NCBI GenBank assembly: GCA_900548855.1
Contig: URMF01000008.1
Coordinates: forward strand, 1-64,000
DNA from: an uncultured Eubacteriales bacterium
GTDB taxonomy: Bacteria > Bacillota > Clostridia > Lachnospirales > Lachnospiraceae
Length of the DNA: 64,000 bases
Direction: 5' to 3'
A program made the position numbers and the translations under genes. Within the stretch, counting starts at the first letter, position 1; every line of letters begins with the position of its first letter. This document shows positions 8,779 to 16,686 of this stretch, one piece after another. The notes beneath the pieces were generated by a model. That model was given only the letters and a program-made list of their open reading frames with translations, was not told the origin of the DNA and searched no databases.

Positions 8779-9621
8779 ATGGCAGGAAGGTTATATATAT
8801 GTGCGACACCTATTGGAAATCTGGAGGACATTACTTTGCGCACACTGCGGGTTTTAAGAGAAGTAGATTTGATTGCAGCTGAGGATACCAGGCACAGTAT
8901 TAAGCTATTAAATCATTTTGAAATTAAAACACCCATGACCAGCTATCATGAGTATAATAAGTATGACAAGGCAGAGGTGCTGGTGAAAAAAATGATAGAG
9001 GGAATAAATGTCGCCCTTATTACGGATGCAGGAACACCGGCAATTTCCGACCCCGGTGAGGAGCTGGTAAAGCAGTGTCATGAGGCAGGAATTGAAGTGA
9101 CCTCTCTTCCGGGACCAACTGCATTTGTTACAGCCCTTACAATTTCCGGGAAGGATACAAGGAGGTTTTGCTTTGAGGCATTTCTTCCCTATGATAAAAA
9201 GGAACGGGAAATGGTATTAGAGGAGTTAAAGACAGAGACCCGGACAATTATTATATATGAGGCACCGCATAAATTGAAGAAAACATTAAAAGAGCTCTAT
9301 GATGTATTGGGAAACCGGCAGATTTCGCTATGCAGGGAGCTTACCAAAAAGCATGAGACAAATTTTCGAACAACACTTTCTGAGGCGATTTTGTATTATG
9401 AGCTGGAGGAACCAAGGGGAGAATTTGCATTGGTGATTGAGGGTGCAGACAGAGAAAAATTAAGGACAGAAGAAATGCAGGAATTTTTATCAATGAGCAT
9501 ACCGGAACATGTGGATTTTTACATAAATCAGGGAATGGATAAGAAAGAAGCTATGAAACGAGCGGCAAAGGACAGAGGGGTCGCAAAAAGAGAAATTTAT
9601 CAGGCATTATTAGAAGAGTAG
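8779..9621 (+). CDS. rsmI: 16S rRNA (cytidine1402-2'-O)-methyltransferase
   Basis: 280 residues. The tetrapyrrole-methylase-type fold is shown by LYICATPIGNLEDITLR at the N terminus, AEDTR and the SAM site ALITDAGTPAISDPGEELV. Methylates the ribose of C1402 in the decoding centre. RBS is GAGGAAGG. The last 22 bases overlap the convergent XRE gene, so no terminator fits between them. Confidence 0.94.
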   Translation: MAGRLYICATPIGNLEDITLRTLRVLREVDLIAAEDTRHSIKLLNHFEIKTPMTSYHEYNKYDKAEVLVKKMIEGINVALITDAGTPAISDPGEELVKQCHEAGIEVTSLPGPTAFVTALTISGKDTRRFCFEAFLPYDKKEREMVLEELKTETRTIIIYEAPHKLKKTLKELYDVLGNRQISLCRELTKKHETNFRTTLSEAILYYELEEPRGEFALVIEGADREKLRTEEMQEFLSMSIPEHVDFYINQGMDKKEAMKRAAKDRGVAKREIYQALLEE

Positions 9622-9938
9622 AGGAGCTTCTGTAACATTTTTTGAAGTTCTATTATTTCAGACTGCTGCTGGTTTAGAAATTGCTGAACATCGTAGAGAA
9701 TATCGGCCGTTTTTTCAATATATGGGCGGTGCAGGCTGTCTTGCAACAAATAGTCTACAGAAACGTCAAGCGTATTGGAGATTTCTACCAGCAGATCCAC
9801 ACTGGGATGTGCGTTTCCACGTTCCACATTTCCGATATGCTGTTGGGAAAAATGGAGTTCCTTTGCCATCTGTTGTTGAGTATAATTTTGATGATTTCGA
9901 ACTTCCTGGATTCTCTGTCCCAACTGAGTATAATTCAT
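9600..9938 (-). CDS. XRE family transcriptional regulator
   Basis: 112 residues, RBS AGGAGG on the minus strand. The helix-turn-helix covers residues 5-62 (YTQQQMAKELHFSQQHIGNVERG), followed by a Gln/Glu/Leu-rich helical tail likely to dimerise. The promoter region carries a pair of inverted TTGCGAAAC sites (see the operator entry), suggesting autoregulation. Overlaps the end of rsmI on the opposite strand. Confidence 0.85.
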   Translation of the reverse strand: MNYTQLGQRIQEVRNHQNYTQQQMAKELHFSQQHIGNVERGNAHPSVDLLVEISNTLDVSVDYLLQDSLHRPYIEKTADILYDVQQFLNQQQSEIIELQKMLQKLLYSSNNA

Positions 9939-9971
9939 ATTTCCTCCTATTGTATATACATTATTAGGTAA

Positions 9972-10023
9972 TTGCGAAACTCAAAAAAGTAGATATGCAT
10001 AGTATAAAGTACATGTTTCGCAA
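9972..10023. promoter_or_regulatory. Inverted operator pair TTGCGAAAC/GTTTCGCAA before the XRE gene
   Basis: TTGCGAAAC at 9972-9980 and its exact reverse complement GTTTCGCAA at 10015-10023 are 43 bases centre to centre, about four helical turns, directly upstream of the divergent XRE gene. Almost the same arrangement occurs upstream of traX at 50693-50746. Likely binding sites for the XRE protein, possibly with looping or cooperative binding. Confidence 0.55.
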
Positions 10024-10423
10024 ATGTCTATATATACATTATTTTTGCTTAAGATTATTTTATCAAAATAGATGTAGACTGAGAGTAATCTAATACAAGT
10101 ATCATCTACTTTAATATAAGTAATGTTAACACATTGTTACATAAAATTAAACAAAATTCTTGATGTAATAGAAATATAATTCATATTCTTTGTATATGAG
10201 AAGAAAGAAAATGGAATGATTATTTTCTGATATGGAAGAAAAGAAGGATTAAGTGTTAATAAAAAATGAATTTTTTGTTAATTTGTTTAAGATTCGTTGA
10301 CTTTAAAAAGCATTTATGCTAGTTTGAAGGAACGTAGAGAGGATGTTTAATTCTAATCTATGGGTATGAAAAAAGTATACATTGTCTATAAAAAATATAT
10401 ACACAAGAAAGGAGAGTATGTGA
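10024..10423. other. Long AT-rich intergenic region before the AbrB-type gene
   Basis: About 400 bases without a convincing gene. A weak promoter candidate is TTGACT (10297-10302) with a poor -10 (TAGTTT) 17 bases on. No hairpin terminator or known riboswitch motif was recognised. Short AUG reading frames are all under 30 codons and lack ribosome-binding sites. Confidence 0.4.
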
Positions 10424-10675
10424 ATGAAAGAGACTGGAATTGTTAGAAACTTGGATAATTTAGGCCGTGTGACTTTACCCATTGAATTAAGACGTAATCT
10501 GGATATTGATATTAAGGATCCGGTTGAAATTTTTGTAGATGGAGATAGTATTGTATTAAAGAAATATGTTCCGGTAGATATCTTTACAGGAAGTAAAGAT
10601 GATTTACTCGAATACCGGGGAAAGATGATAAGTAAAGGAACTATTAAAGAGCTGGCAAAGCTGGCAGGAATATAA
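10424..10675 (+). CDS. AbrB/SpoVT family transition-state-type regulator
   Basis: 83 residues, RBS AAGGAGAG. The swapped-hairpin AbrB DNA-binding domain is clear: GIVRNLDNLGRVTLPIELRR at residues 5-24, then DPVEIFVDGDSIVLKKY. Slightly shorter than Bacillus AbrB (96) and lacking most of its C-terminal part. In Bacillus abrB also lies beside rsmI (yabC), although divergently. Probably a global stationary-phase regulator. Confidence 0.88.
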   Translation: MKETGIVRNLDNLGRVTLPIELRRNLDIDIKDPVEIFVDGDSIVLKKYVPVDIFTGSKDDLLEYRGKMISKGTIKELAKLAGI

Positions 10676-10769
10676 TCCATAAAGATTGTTTTATAATGTA
10701 CATAATTTCACCTGCTTAAAGAGGTGGAATTGTGTGCTTTGTTGAATAAAATATAAGGAAGACAAGGTG

Positions 10770-10805
10770 GGAGTAGATTATTGATGGAAATAATCTGCTC
10801 TTTTA
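10770..10805 (+). terminator. Terminator after the AbrB-type gene
   Basis: Hairpin GAGTAGATTATT / AAATAATCTGCTC followed by TTTTA, about 100 bases after the stop codon. Confidence 0.7.
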
Positions 10806-10871
10806 TGCATTTTACACAAAAATAAATAGTAAATTTCCATAAATTACAGGGATTAGAATGATTACTATTTC

Positions 10872-10899
10872 TTGATTATTTTCCGATATTATGTATACT
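10872..10899 (+). promoter_or_regulatory. Promoter of the XrtG cassette
   Basis: TTGATT, 16-base spacer, TATACT, about 65 bases before the first cassette gene. Confidence 0.5.
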
Positions 10900-10969
10900 A
10901 GGATATAGAAGGAATGAGGATAAAGGTAGCTTTATAGCTATAGCATGTAGAAATACAGGTGGTGGGAGC

Positions 10970-11422
10970 ATGCGAACTTATTATATTTGCAAATATTATT
11001 TTAATGCTAGCCATAGTTTTCAAAATAATAAGGAGTTGGCACATTCGCATACGTTTACAATTGTTTTGTACGTCGGAAGAAGAAATATACAGGACGAAAC
11101 GGATGTAAAGATAGTAGACCAGCAGGTAAGACAGTATCTGGAGCGATATGAGGGAAGTTATTTAAATGAGTTGGATGAGTTTATTGGTACAGATGCCAGC
11201 ATAGAGACTATAGGAGATATCTTTTATGAGGCGTTGAAAGTACTGCTTAGGGGGACGGTATTTTCTCTTTACCAGCTGGATATATCGGATAATCCATTAT
11301 CTGTATATCAGGTGGCAGACCGTATTTTGCTTCCTATTCAAAATATGGACAATAGTAAAGAAAATTATGAGGCGATTCTGGAACAAAGAAAAAGACTGAA
11401 CGAAATACAAAAGAGAGGATGA
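10970..11422 (+). CDS. 6-pyruvoyl-tetrahydropterin synthase-like protein, copy 1 (XrtG cassette)
   Basis: 150 residues of the PTPS/QueD fold. The three zinc ligands are visible as H15 (NASH) and H25/H27 (HSH). The catalytic cysteine that QueD and PTPS carry between these histidines is absent; the only nearby cysteine is C7. A dedicated PTPS-related family is known from XrtG cassettes. The enzyme activity is therefore doubtful and a binding or alternative role is possible. A second copy lies five genes downstream. The stop overlaps the start region of the next gene. Confidence 0.75.
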   Translation: MRTYYICKYYFNASHSFQNNKELAHSHTFTIVLYVGRRNIQDETDVKIVDQQVRQYLERYEGSYLNELDEFIGTDASIETIGDIFYEALKVLLRGTVFSLYQLDISDNPLSVYQVADRILLPIQNMDNSKENYEAILEQRKRLNEIQKRG

Positions 11423-11427
11423 TAGGG

Positions 11428-12828
11428 ATGAACCGAGTGAGAATAAATGATTGGCAAAAAACAAAACAGCAGCATGGAAATTACTTACATATAAGAAAAG
11501 GGCTGGCAATACTTTGTGCATTTGTTATGGTTTTACAATTTGGTAATATAACGGCATATGCTGCATCTATTGACGGAGAAAAGGGAACATTAAAGGTTTC
11601 CTCAGATTCGTCTTATTTGTATTTTAATTATGAAGGTGAATGGTCAAATTATTTATCTGACCAGATACAGGTATCAACTAATGGAGGGGACAGCCTGAGT
11701 GCTTTAAGTGCCATTGCCCTAAATCAAAATAACGATGGAGATAGTAATAGTTTGACGGTACGTAATGCATGGAGTAGTTCCATTTCAGGTGCCAGCGGCA
11801 GTGTAACCAATAGTGGTAAAAAAGAAAAGCATGGATATAAGAATATGAAATGGAATATACAGGTTCCCATTAGTGCGTATGGGGAATATTCTTTTTCCAG
11901 TATGACATTTACCTGGAATGGAAAATCTGTAACGCTTCCAGTGACAAATGGAGAGATAACAACAGAGGAAGCGACTGATGAAGAGATGAATCATACAACG
12001 GAGCAGGTCACAGAAGCTTCTACAGAGGAAAATGAGGAACAGACGTCTTCGGAGGCAGGAGAGGATAAGAAAGAGATTACAGAGGCTTCTACAGAGAATA
12101 ACAGTCAGGAAGAGACTACAGAGAGTGGGAATGGTAATGAAGCAGAGATATCAATAAAAAAGGATACTAGCCAGGACATCCCAGAAAATAAAGAGTCCGG
12201 GAGTGGAATTGTTGTTTCTGGCGGAATTCAGATAGATGGTTTATATGATGACTGGGAAGATATTCCGAAGACGGATATCACATATGATAGTAATAATGCA
12301 GATTGTGTGCACTATGGGCAAATGTATACGGATGGTACGAATATTTATGCTCATTTTCAGACAAATGCATTATATACAAATCCGATGCAGATTCATCTGT
12401 GGTACCTTACGATTGATGGACAGCAGTTTGCTTTGCAGATACAACCAGAAAGTAACGGTTCGATTGATTGGGGCACACAGATTCCATCCAGTGAAGGAAC
12501 CCATACGAATCTGAAGGTATTTATCGGTTATGGCTCAAATAATGAATGTGACAGTAATGTGGTCTTTACAATTTATGACGAAAGCCATGCATCGGATACG
12601 CCGGGAGATGATATTGAATTTTCCTTTAGCATGGAGCGGTTGTCTGAGCTTACTGGTATTCCGGTAGATCAGATGGGAACCATTACCTTGAGTAACCCGA
12701 ATCTTGGCGGAGAAGGCGTGACAATTGCCGGTTCTTCGACAGGTCCCGTGATTGGTGTAGTGGCAGCATTTATATTGGCGGCAGCATTTTTAAGAAAGAG
12801 GAATCATTCAAAGCGGGAAGCGTTATAG
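11428..12828 (+). CDS. Secreted protein with C-terminal sorting signal, candidate XrtG substrate
   Basis: 466 residues from ATG 11428 (GAGAGG nine bases upstream; an in-frame ATG at 11419 abuts that site). A signal peptide ends near AYA-AS. An N-terminal beta-rich region is followed by a Glu/Thr/Ser linker (about residues 175-255, repeats of TEASTE), then a domain beginning IDGLYDDWEDIPKTD, the pattern of CBM9-like/DOMON modules. The C terminus has a short Gly/Ser stretch, a hydrophobic helix GVVAAFILAAAFL and a basic RKRNHSKR tail, a tripartite sorting signal like the Firmicu-CTERM class. It lies one base before the exosortase gene, so it is the obvious substrate; this is inference. Confidence 0.72.
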   Translation: MNRVRINDWQKTKQQHGNYLHIRKGLAILCAFVMVLQFGNITAYAASIDGEKGTLKVSSDSSYLYFNYEGEWSNYLSDQIQVSTNGGDSLSALSAIALNQNNDGDSNSLTVRNAWSSSISGASGSVTNSGKKEKHGYKNMKWNIQVPISAYGEYSFSSMTFTWNGKSVTLPVTNGEITTEEATDEEMNHTTEQVTEASTEENEEQTSSEAGEDKKEITEASTENNSQEETTESGNGNEAEISIKKDTSQDIPENKESGSGIVVSGGIQIDGLYDDWEDIPKTDITYDSNNADCVHYGQMYTDGTNIYAHFQTNALYTNPMQIHLWYLTIDGQQFALQIQPESNGSIDWGTQIPSSEGTHTNLKVFIGYGSNNECDSNVVFTIYDESHASDTPGDDIEFSFSMERLSELTGIPVDQMGTITLSNPNLGGEGVTIAGSSTGPVIGVVAAFILAAAFLRKRNHSKREAL

Positions 12829-12829
12829 G

Positions 12830-13435
12830 ATGGTGGATGATATTATGAACTGGCTGGTTTTTCTTATACTAATTATATGGATATACATGCTTTTTACAAT
12901 GAAGCGTGCAGATATGGGAGTCTGGTACTTTATATTTGGAAGTGTAGGTTTTTTCGTATTTGCAATGATAATAATTGAGCCATTTATTGTAGAGCCGCTT
13001 CAAAAAGCGGTAGCCGCATCTGCCGGCTTGTTTGGAGAATTGACAGGCATATATGATTCCTATTTTCAGCAGGGTATTTTGTTTATTGAAAGTGGTATGG
13101 AAAGTCTTTCCCTTTATATCGATTTTGAGTGTTCCGGAGTGATTGAGATACTTGCATTTTTAGCTCTTTTATGGTTTTTTCCGGTATATGAGATTTATGA
13201 GAGAGTGGTGGTCAGTATAATCGGTATTTTTGCCATTTATATTGCTAATGTGGCACGTATATTTTTAATCTGCCTGTTGATACACTGGTTTGGAAATGAC
13301 ATGTATTTCTTTGCACATACTATTTTTGCAAGGATTTTCTTCTATGCATGCACGGTAATTTTATATTTTTATGTATTCACGAAACCACAGATTGTACGTC
13401 AGAAGGTTGGTGCTTTTCATTATGACCGCAATTAA
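12830..13435 (+). CDS. xrtG: Exosortase family protein XrtG
   Basis: 201 residues, almost entirely membrane-embedded (six or so segments). The exosortase/archaeosortase catalytic residues are present in order: Cys101 in ECSGVIE, the Arg of NVARIF and the His of FFAHTIFAR. Exosortases are membrane transpeptidase-like enzymes that cut proteins at a C-terminal hydrophobic signal and probably attach them to a surface glycolipid. The small size and the GT2 and PTPS-like partners are the hallmarks of XrtG in Gram-positive bacteria. An alternative start is ATG 12845. Confidence 0.88.
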   Translation: MVDDIMNWLVFLILIIWIYMLFTMKRADMGVWYFIFGSVGFFVFAMIIIEPFIVEPLQKAVAASAGLFGELTGIYDSYFQQGILFIESGMESLSLYIDFECSGVIEILAFLALLWFFPVYEIYERVVVSIIGIFAIYIANVARIFLICLLIHWFGNDMYFFAHTIFARIFFYACTVILYFYVFTKPQIVRQKVGAFHYDRN

Positions 13436-14801
13436 AGAATTTTTTATGTCCTCCATTCTGTTTTGGATTGCATGGATTGTAATTCCACTCATTATGGAGG
13501 TCATTCCAACAATAGGAAATTTTTTTATTCTGTTGAAGAGGAGATTTATTAAAAGAAAATATGAAACAGTGGAATACTTACCGGAAATTACATTGATTAT
13601 ACCAGTGTATAATTCGGAGGGAACTCTGTATGATTGTATTCGCTCCGTATATGAATCAGATTATCCGAATCATTTAATCTACATTATGCTTGTAAATAAT
13701 ATGACGAAAGATGAAAGCTTCAATGTATTTTGCAAATGTCAGCAGGATTTTCCGGAGTTGATGATAAACTGGATGAATGCAAAGCAAGGAAAGTCAAAGG
13801 CGCTTAACATGGCGCTTTTCAATAGTGCTGGAAAGTATATTATGCATATTGACAGTGATGGAGTATTAGAACCCTCTGCTCTTCGGAATATGGTAGAGAT
13901 GTTTGAAAATGAGGATGATGTGCATTGCATTACAGGAACAATTTTGACTAATCCGAAGCTGATTGATGAGACGAAGAATCCTTTTTTGAGGTTGTTTCAG
14001 AAGCTGGAATTTGGAGAATACTGTCAGGCATTTTTGGCAGGACGGAATTTTCAGTCAGAGCTTAACAGTATTTTTACTCTTTCCGGTGCTTTCTCTGCAT
14101 TTCGTAAATCTGCTATATTAAAATCACAGCTATATAATACGGATACGGTTTGTGAGGATACCCATGTTACGTTTCAGATTCGTGACAGGATGGGTAAGCG
14201 GGTTGCGCTTTGTTCCAATGCCATTTTTTTTGTAGACCCGATAGAGAGTGTGAATCAGCTTTACGTCCAGAGGCAGAGATGGCAGAGTGGAGAGTTAGAG
14301 GTTATGCATATGTTTATGGGTGAGAGGCTGAATGCGGCGCGAGGCTTTCTTTCGGATTTTGTGGTAAGGGTGCTTATGTATGATCATACCTTTGCATTTC
14401 CCAGAATGATTTGGTATTTTGCAATTATCTGTCTGGCATTTATCAATTATCCCATGAAGCTGATTGTGGAGTCTGTTCTTTTTATGTATCTGCTTTACAG
14501 TATTGCCAATGCACTGCTATATATCTGCATTAATTTATTCCTGAAGGAATTTAAAGAACTTCGGGGATATTATGCCAGAAAATGGTACATTATATTTTTA
14601 CTGCCGTTTTTTAATTTTATTGTATTCTGGTTCCGGTTTGCAGGAATTATTAATTCCATTAAAGGAACCCAGACATGGAGGGTACGAAATGCGAAAGAAG
14701 AGTGGCAGTCTTTTACAGAAGTGATGAAGAATGATTTTGCAGGCTGGAATAGGATTTTAGTTAAAATACAGAATGAGGTAAATGAAAGTGAAGAAGGATA
14801 A
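13422..14801 (+). CDS. XrtG-associated family 2 glycosyltransferase
   Basis: 459 residues from ATG 13422, overlapping the end of xrtG by 14 bases; an upstream in-frame ATG at 13371 would overlap by 65. N-terminal membrane segment (8-30), GT-A domain with LIIPVYNSEGTL, the DSD metal site (HIDSDG), the CEDTHVT acceptor motif and QRQRW typical of processive enzymes, then three or four C-terminal membrane segments. Likely builds or exports the glycan or lipid-linked sugar to which the sorted protein is attached. Confidence 0.85.
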   Translation: MTAIKEFFMSSILFWIAWIVIPLIMEVIPTIGNFFILLKRRFIKRKYETVEYLPEITLIIPVYNSEGTLYDCIRSVYESDYPNHLIYIMLVNNMTKDESFNVFCKCQQDFPELMINWMNAKQGKSKALNMALFNSAGKYIMHIDSDGVLEPSALRNMVEMFENEDDVHCITGTILTNPKLIDETKNPFLRLFQKLEFGEYCQAFLAGRNFQSELNSIFTLSGAFSAFRKSAILKSQLYNTDTVCEDTHVTFQIRDRMGKRVALCSNAIFFVDPIESVNQLYVQRQRWQSGELEVMHMFMGERLNAARGFLSDFVVRVLMYDHTFAFPRMIWYFAIICLAFINYPMKLIVESVLFMYLLYSIANALLYICINLFLKEFKELRGYYARKWYIIFLLPFFNFIVFWFRFAGIINSIKGTQTWRVRNAKEEWQSFTEVMKNDFAGWNRILVKIQNEVNESEEG

Positions 14802-15903
14802 GGGACAAGGAAGAATTAAAAAAATGTTTACTTCCATTCATTATAGAATGTTTTCTATCAGTTTTTCGGTTTTTATTTTTATTATGGTTGTGATGGCGGC
14901 TCTCGCTGTGGAGCTGTATGAAAATCAGGAAAACTACATTAAGCTGTATCAGGACCAGCAGCAGTTATTTGTGAACCAGCTGGAAATTACTTTTTCACAG
15001 ATGTATCAGGATGGAAAAACCGACACAGATGTTATAGAGTATCTGACAGAGAAGGTAGAAGCCTCAGGCAGCCGTTTTTTTGTATATACAAAGGGAAATG
15101 AAGTATTGTTTGCTAAAAATGATATCACTACCAAAGATTTAGGAAATCTTACAGAGAAAAGTGCATTTTATAAAAGTATAGAGAATAAGGATATTACAAT
15201 CCAAAAAGCAGGTTTTTCTGTAAAGGAGCAGTTTTATGAAATTGCTGTTATTTCTGACATTTATACCATTAAAATAGATGGGAATTTAACGAAACATCAG
15301 TATTATATTCTACTGGCAGTTGCGATTATGAGCCTTGTGCTGATTAGTCTGCTGGTAACACTGTTAGGTTCATGGAACCGCACCCAGAAAAAGTTAGAGG
15401 GAACGGAAAAGGAGCTGGATATCCGCAACGAAAAAATGGAAATGTTTTCCCAGGAAACAGGGGCATATATTGGTGATAAGACGGATATGCTGGCAAAAGA
15501 AGGGGAAACAGGGGTTACCCAGTCCCAGGAGACGGAGTTTTATAATATTTATACGATTAGGATGCTGCTAGAAAAATCGGAAGACCCGCAGCTGGCACCA
15601 CTTCAGATGTTTTTTTTAAGTATGGTAATGGAAAACCGGTATTTTACCAAGGATGAGATATTTGGAGCCATGAAAAAAATTCAGAAAAATTTAAAGAAGG
15701 TAGAAGTAATGGGGGAGATAAAGAAGGGACAATTTATTATACTTGCTTATCGCACTTCATTAGAACAGGCAAAGAAACGTATGGAATCCATTGAAGATAT
15801 TTGTAAGAAAATAGAGGCGGATAATGGTATTAAGATAAAATGCAGGCTGGTGGAGGACGGTTCGGAAACAGCGGTTAAGCGGTTTGAAACAGCATGTAAA
15901 TGA
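14782..15903 (+). CDS. XrtG-cassette membrane protein of unknown function
   Basis: 373 residues, overlapping the glycosyltransferase gene by 20 bases. A basic N terminus, a membrane segment at ~20-42, an extracytoplasmic domain of ~130 residues with YxxQ-rich helices, a second membrane segment at ~173-196 (LLAVAIMSLVLISLLVTLLG), and a cytoplasmic helical region with a coiled-coil start and a compact C-terminal domain. Architecture resembles a sensor or scaffold, but no kinase, HAMP or GGDEF motif is present. I do not recognise the family; function is inferred only from the cassette. Confidence 0.7.
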   Translation: MKVKKDKGQGRIKKMFTSIHYRMFSISFSVFIFIMVVMAALAVELYENQENYIKLYQDQQQLFVNQLEITFSQMYQDGKTDTDVIEYLTEKVEASGSRFFVYTKGNEVLFAKNDITTKDLGNLTEKSAFYKSIENKDITIQKAGFSVKEQFYEIAVISDIYTIKIDGNLTKHQYYILLAVAIMSLVLISLLVTLLGSWNRTQKKLEGTEKELDIRNEKMEMFSQETGAYIGDKTDMLAKEGETGVTQSQETEFYNIYTIRMLLEKSEDPQLAPLQMFFLSMVMENRYFTKDEIFGAMKKIQKNLKKVEVMGEIKKGQFIILAYRTSLEQAKKRMESIEDICKKIEADNGIKIKCRLVEDGSETAVKRFETACK

Positions 15904-15930
15904 GAATTTGTAAAGGGGAAATAGAAGAAT

Positions 15931-16368
15931 ATGCGTTATCAGCAGTACAAATTTAAGTTTTATTTAAATGCAAGACATGCAATCTATATTAATGGAAAAT
16001 TAGGGGAAATTCATCCACATACATGGGAAATTATTTTGCATGTTGTAAAGGGAAAGGATCAGTTTGTACAGTTTAATACTTTAGAAAAGACAGTGGAGCA
16101 GTTTATGGAGCCATACCAGAACCAGCTGTTAAATGAGATACACCCCTTTGATATGATTAATCCAACCTTAGAGAATTGTGCGCATTATTTCAAGGACAGG
16201 CTTCTGGAGCTTTTAAATCATGACGGATGGATATTCTTAATGATGGAAATGAGTGAAAGTCCTGCCCGTTCTTATGTGATTAGTATGGTGGATGAACAGG
16301 AAATGGGAAAGGACCAGGCACTCAATACACTCACCGACTTTATATTAGATGATATTAAAAATTCCTGA
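15931..16368 (+). CDS. 6-pyruvoyl-tetrahydropterin synthase-like protein, copy 2 (XrtG cassette)
   Basis: 145 residues, distantly related to copy 1. Zinc ligands appear as H16 (NARH) and H28/H30 (HPH). As in copy 1, the active-site cysteine of true PTPS/QueD enzymes is missing; the next cysteine (ENCAHYF) is far away. Two such paralogues flanking the exosortase and glycosyltransferase suggest a heteromeric or diverged role rather than queuosine or pterin synthesis. Queuosine genes (queC, queE, queF) are not nearby. Confidence 0.75.
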   Translation: MRYQQYKFKFYLNARHAIYINGKLGEIHPHTWEIILHVVKGKDQFVQFNTLEKTVEQFMEPYQNQLLNEIHPFDMINPTLENCAHYFKDRLLELLNHDGWIFLMMEMSESPARSYVISMVDEQEMGKDQALNTLTDFILDDIKNS

Positions 16369-16379
16369 TTTTTGCCGCG

Positions 16380-16672
16380 GGGAAGGGGAACAAAATTTCA
16401 CTATCACGTTCAAGGATTGCTCAAAGGTGTATCGGGTTTGGGTCTGTATTTGTGCTCCCATTATGCTGACACATTAAGTGTTTCGGTAGGGACAAATGCC
16501 AGCTGCTCCGCCGGGAGGCTAGAAATTCTTGTGTAGATTATACCAGAAAACAGCTTTGAACATGCTCCTCTAAAAAATGTAAACAGAACAGGAGATACAG
16601 GTTTCACGTTCTGTGGACGGTTTTAAAAAACATGTTCAAAGCGTCCGCTTAATCCATAAAACAAGAATTTTA
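16380..16672 (+). ncRNA. Large structured RNA element in the leader of the PTPS-related membrane gene
   Basis: The 318-base gap between two cassette genes is packed with complementary segments. Perfect helices: AAATTCTTGT (16523-16532) with ACAAGAATTT (16661-16670); GCTTTGAACATG (16553-16564) with CATGTTCAAAGC (16631-16642); ACAGAAC (16583-16589) with GTTCTGT (16608-16614). Upstream domain: ATTTGT..CCC (16448-16459) with GGGACAAAT (16489-16497), enclosing ACAC/GTGT with an ATTAA loop; and a GCCG-loop hairpin at 16501-16520. CTCCT (16565-16569) with AGGAG (16590-16594) and GGACG (16615-16619) with CGTCC (16642-16646) would be pseudoknots. Neither a GEMM nor a T-box pattern fits. Could be a riboswitch or a stand-alone RNA such as the raiA class; unproven. 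Confidence 0.65.
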
Positions 16673-16686
16673 AAAGGAAGAGACGT

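Noticed and set aside
10704..10731. Inverted repeat after the AbrB-type gene as terminator
   Set aside because: The arms AATTTCACCT/AGGTGGAATT pair with mismatches and no T run follows; the hairpin at 10770-10805 is the better terminator.
16380..16672. Assigning the structured RNA to the c-di-GMP (GEMM) riboswitch or firmly to raiA RNA
   Set aside because: The GEMM core sequences are absent. Size and pseudoknot potential fit raiA, but I cannot verify its consensus from memory, so it is kept as an unassigned structured RNA.
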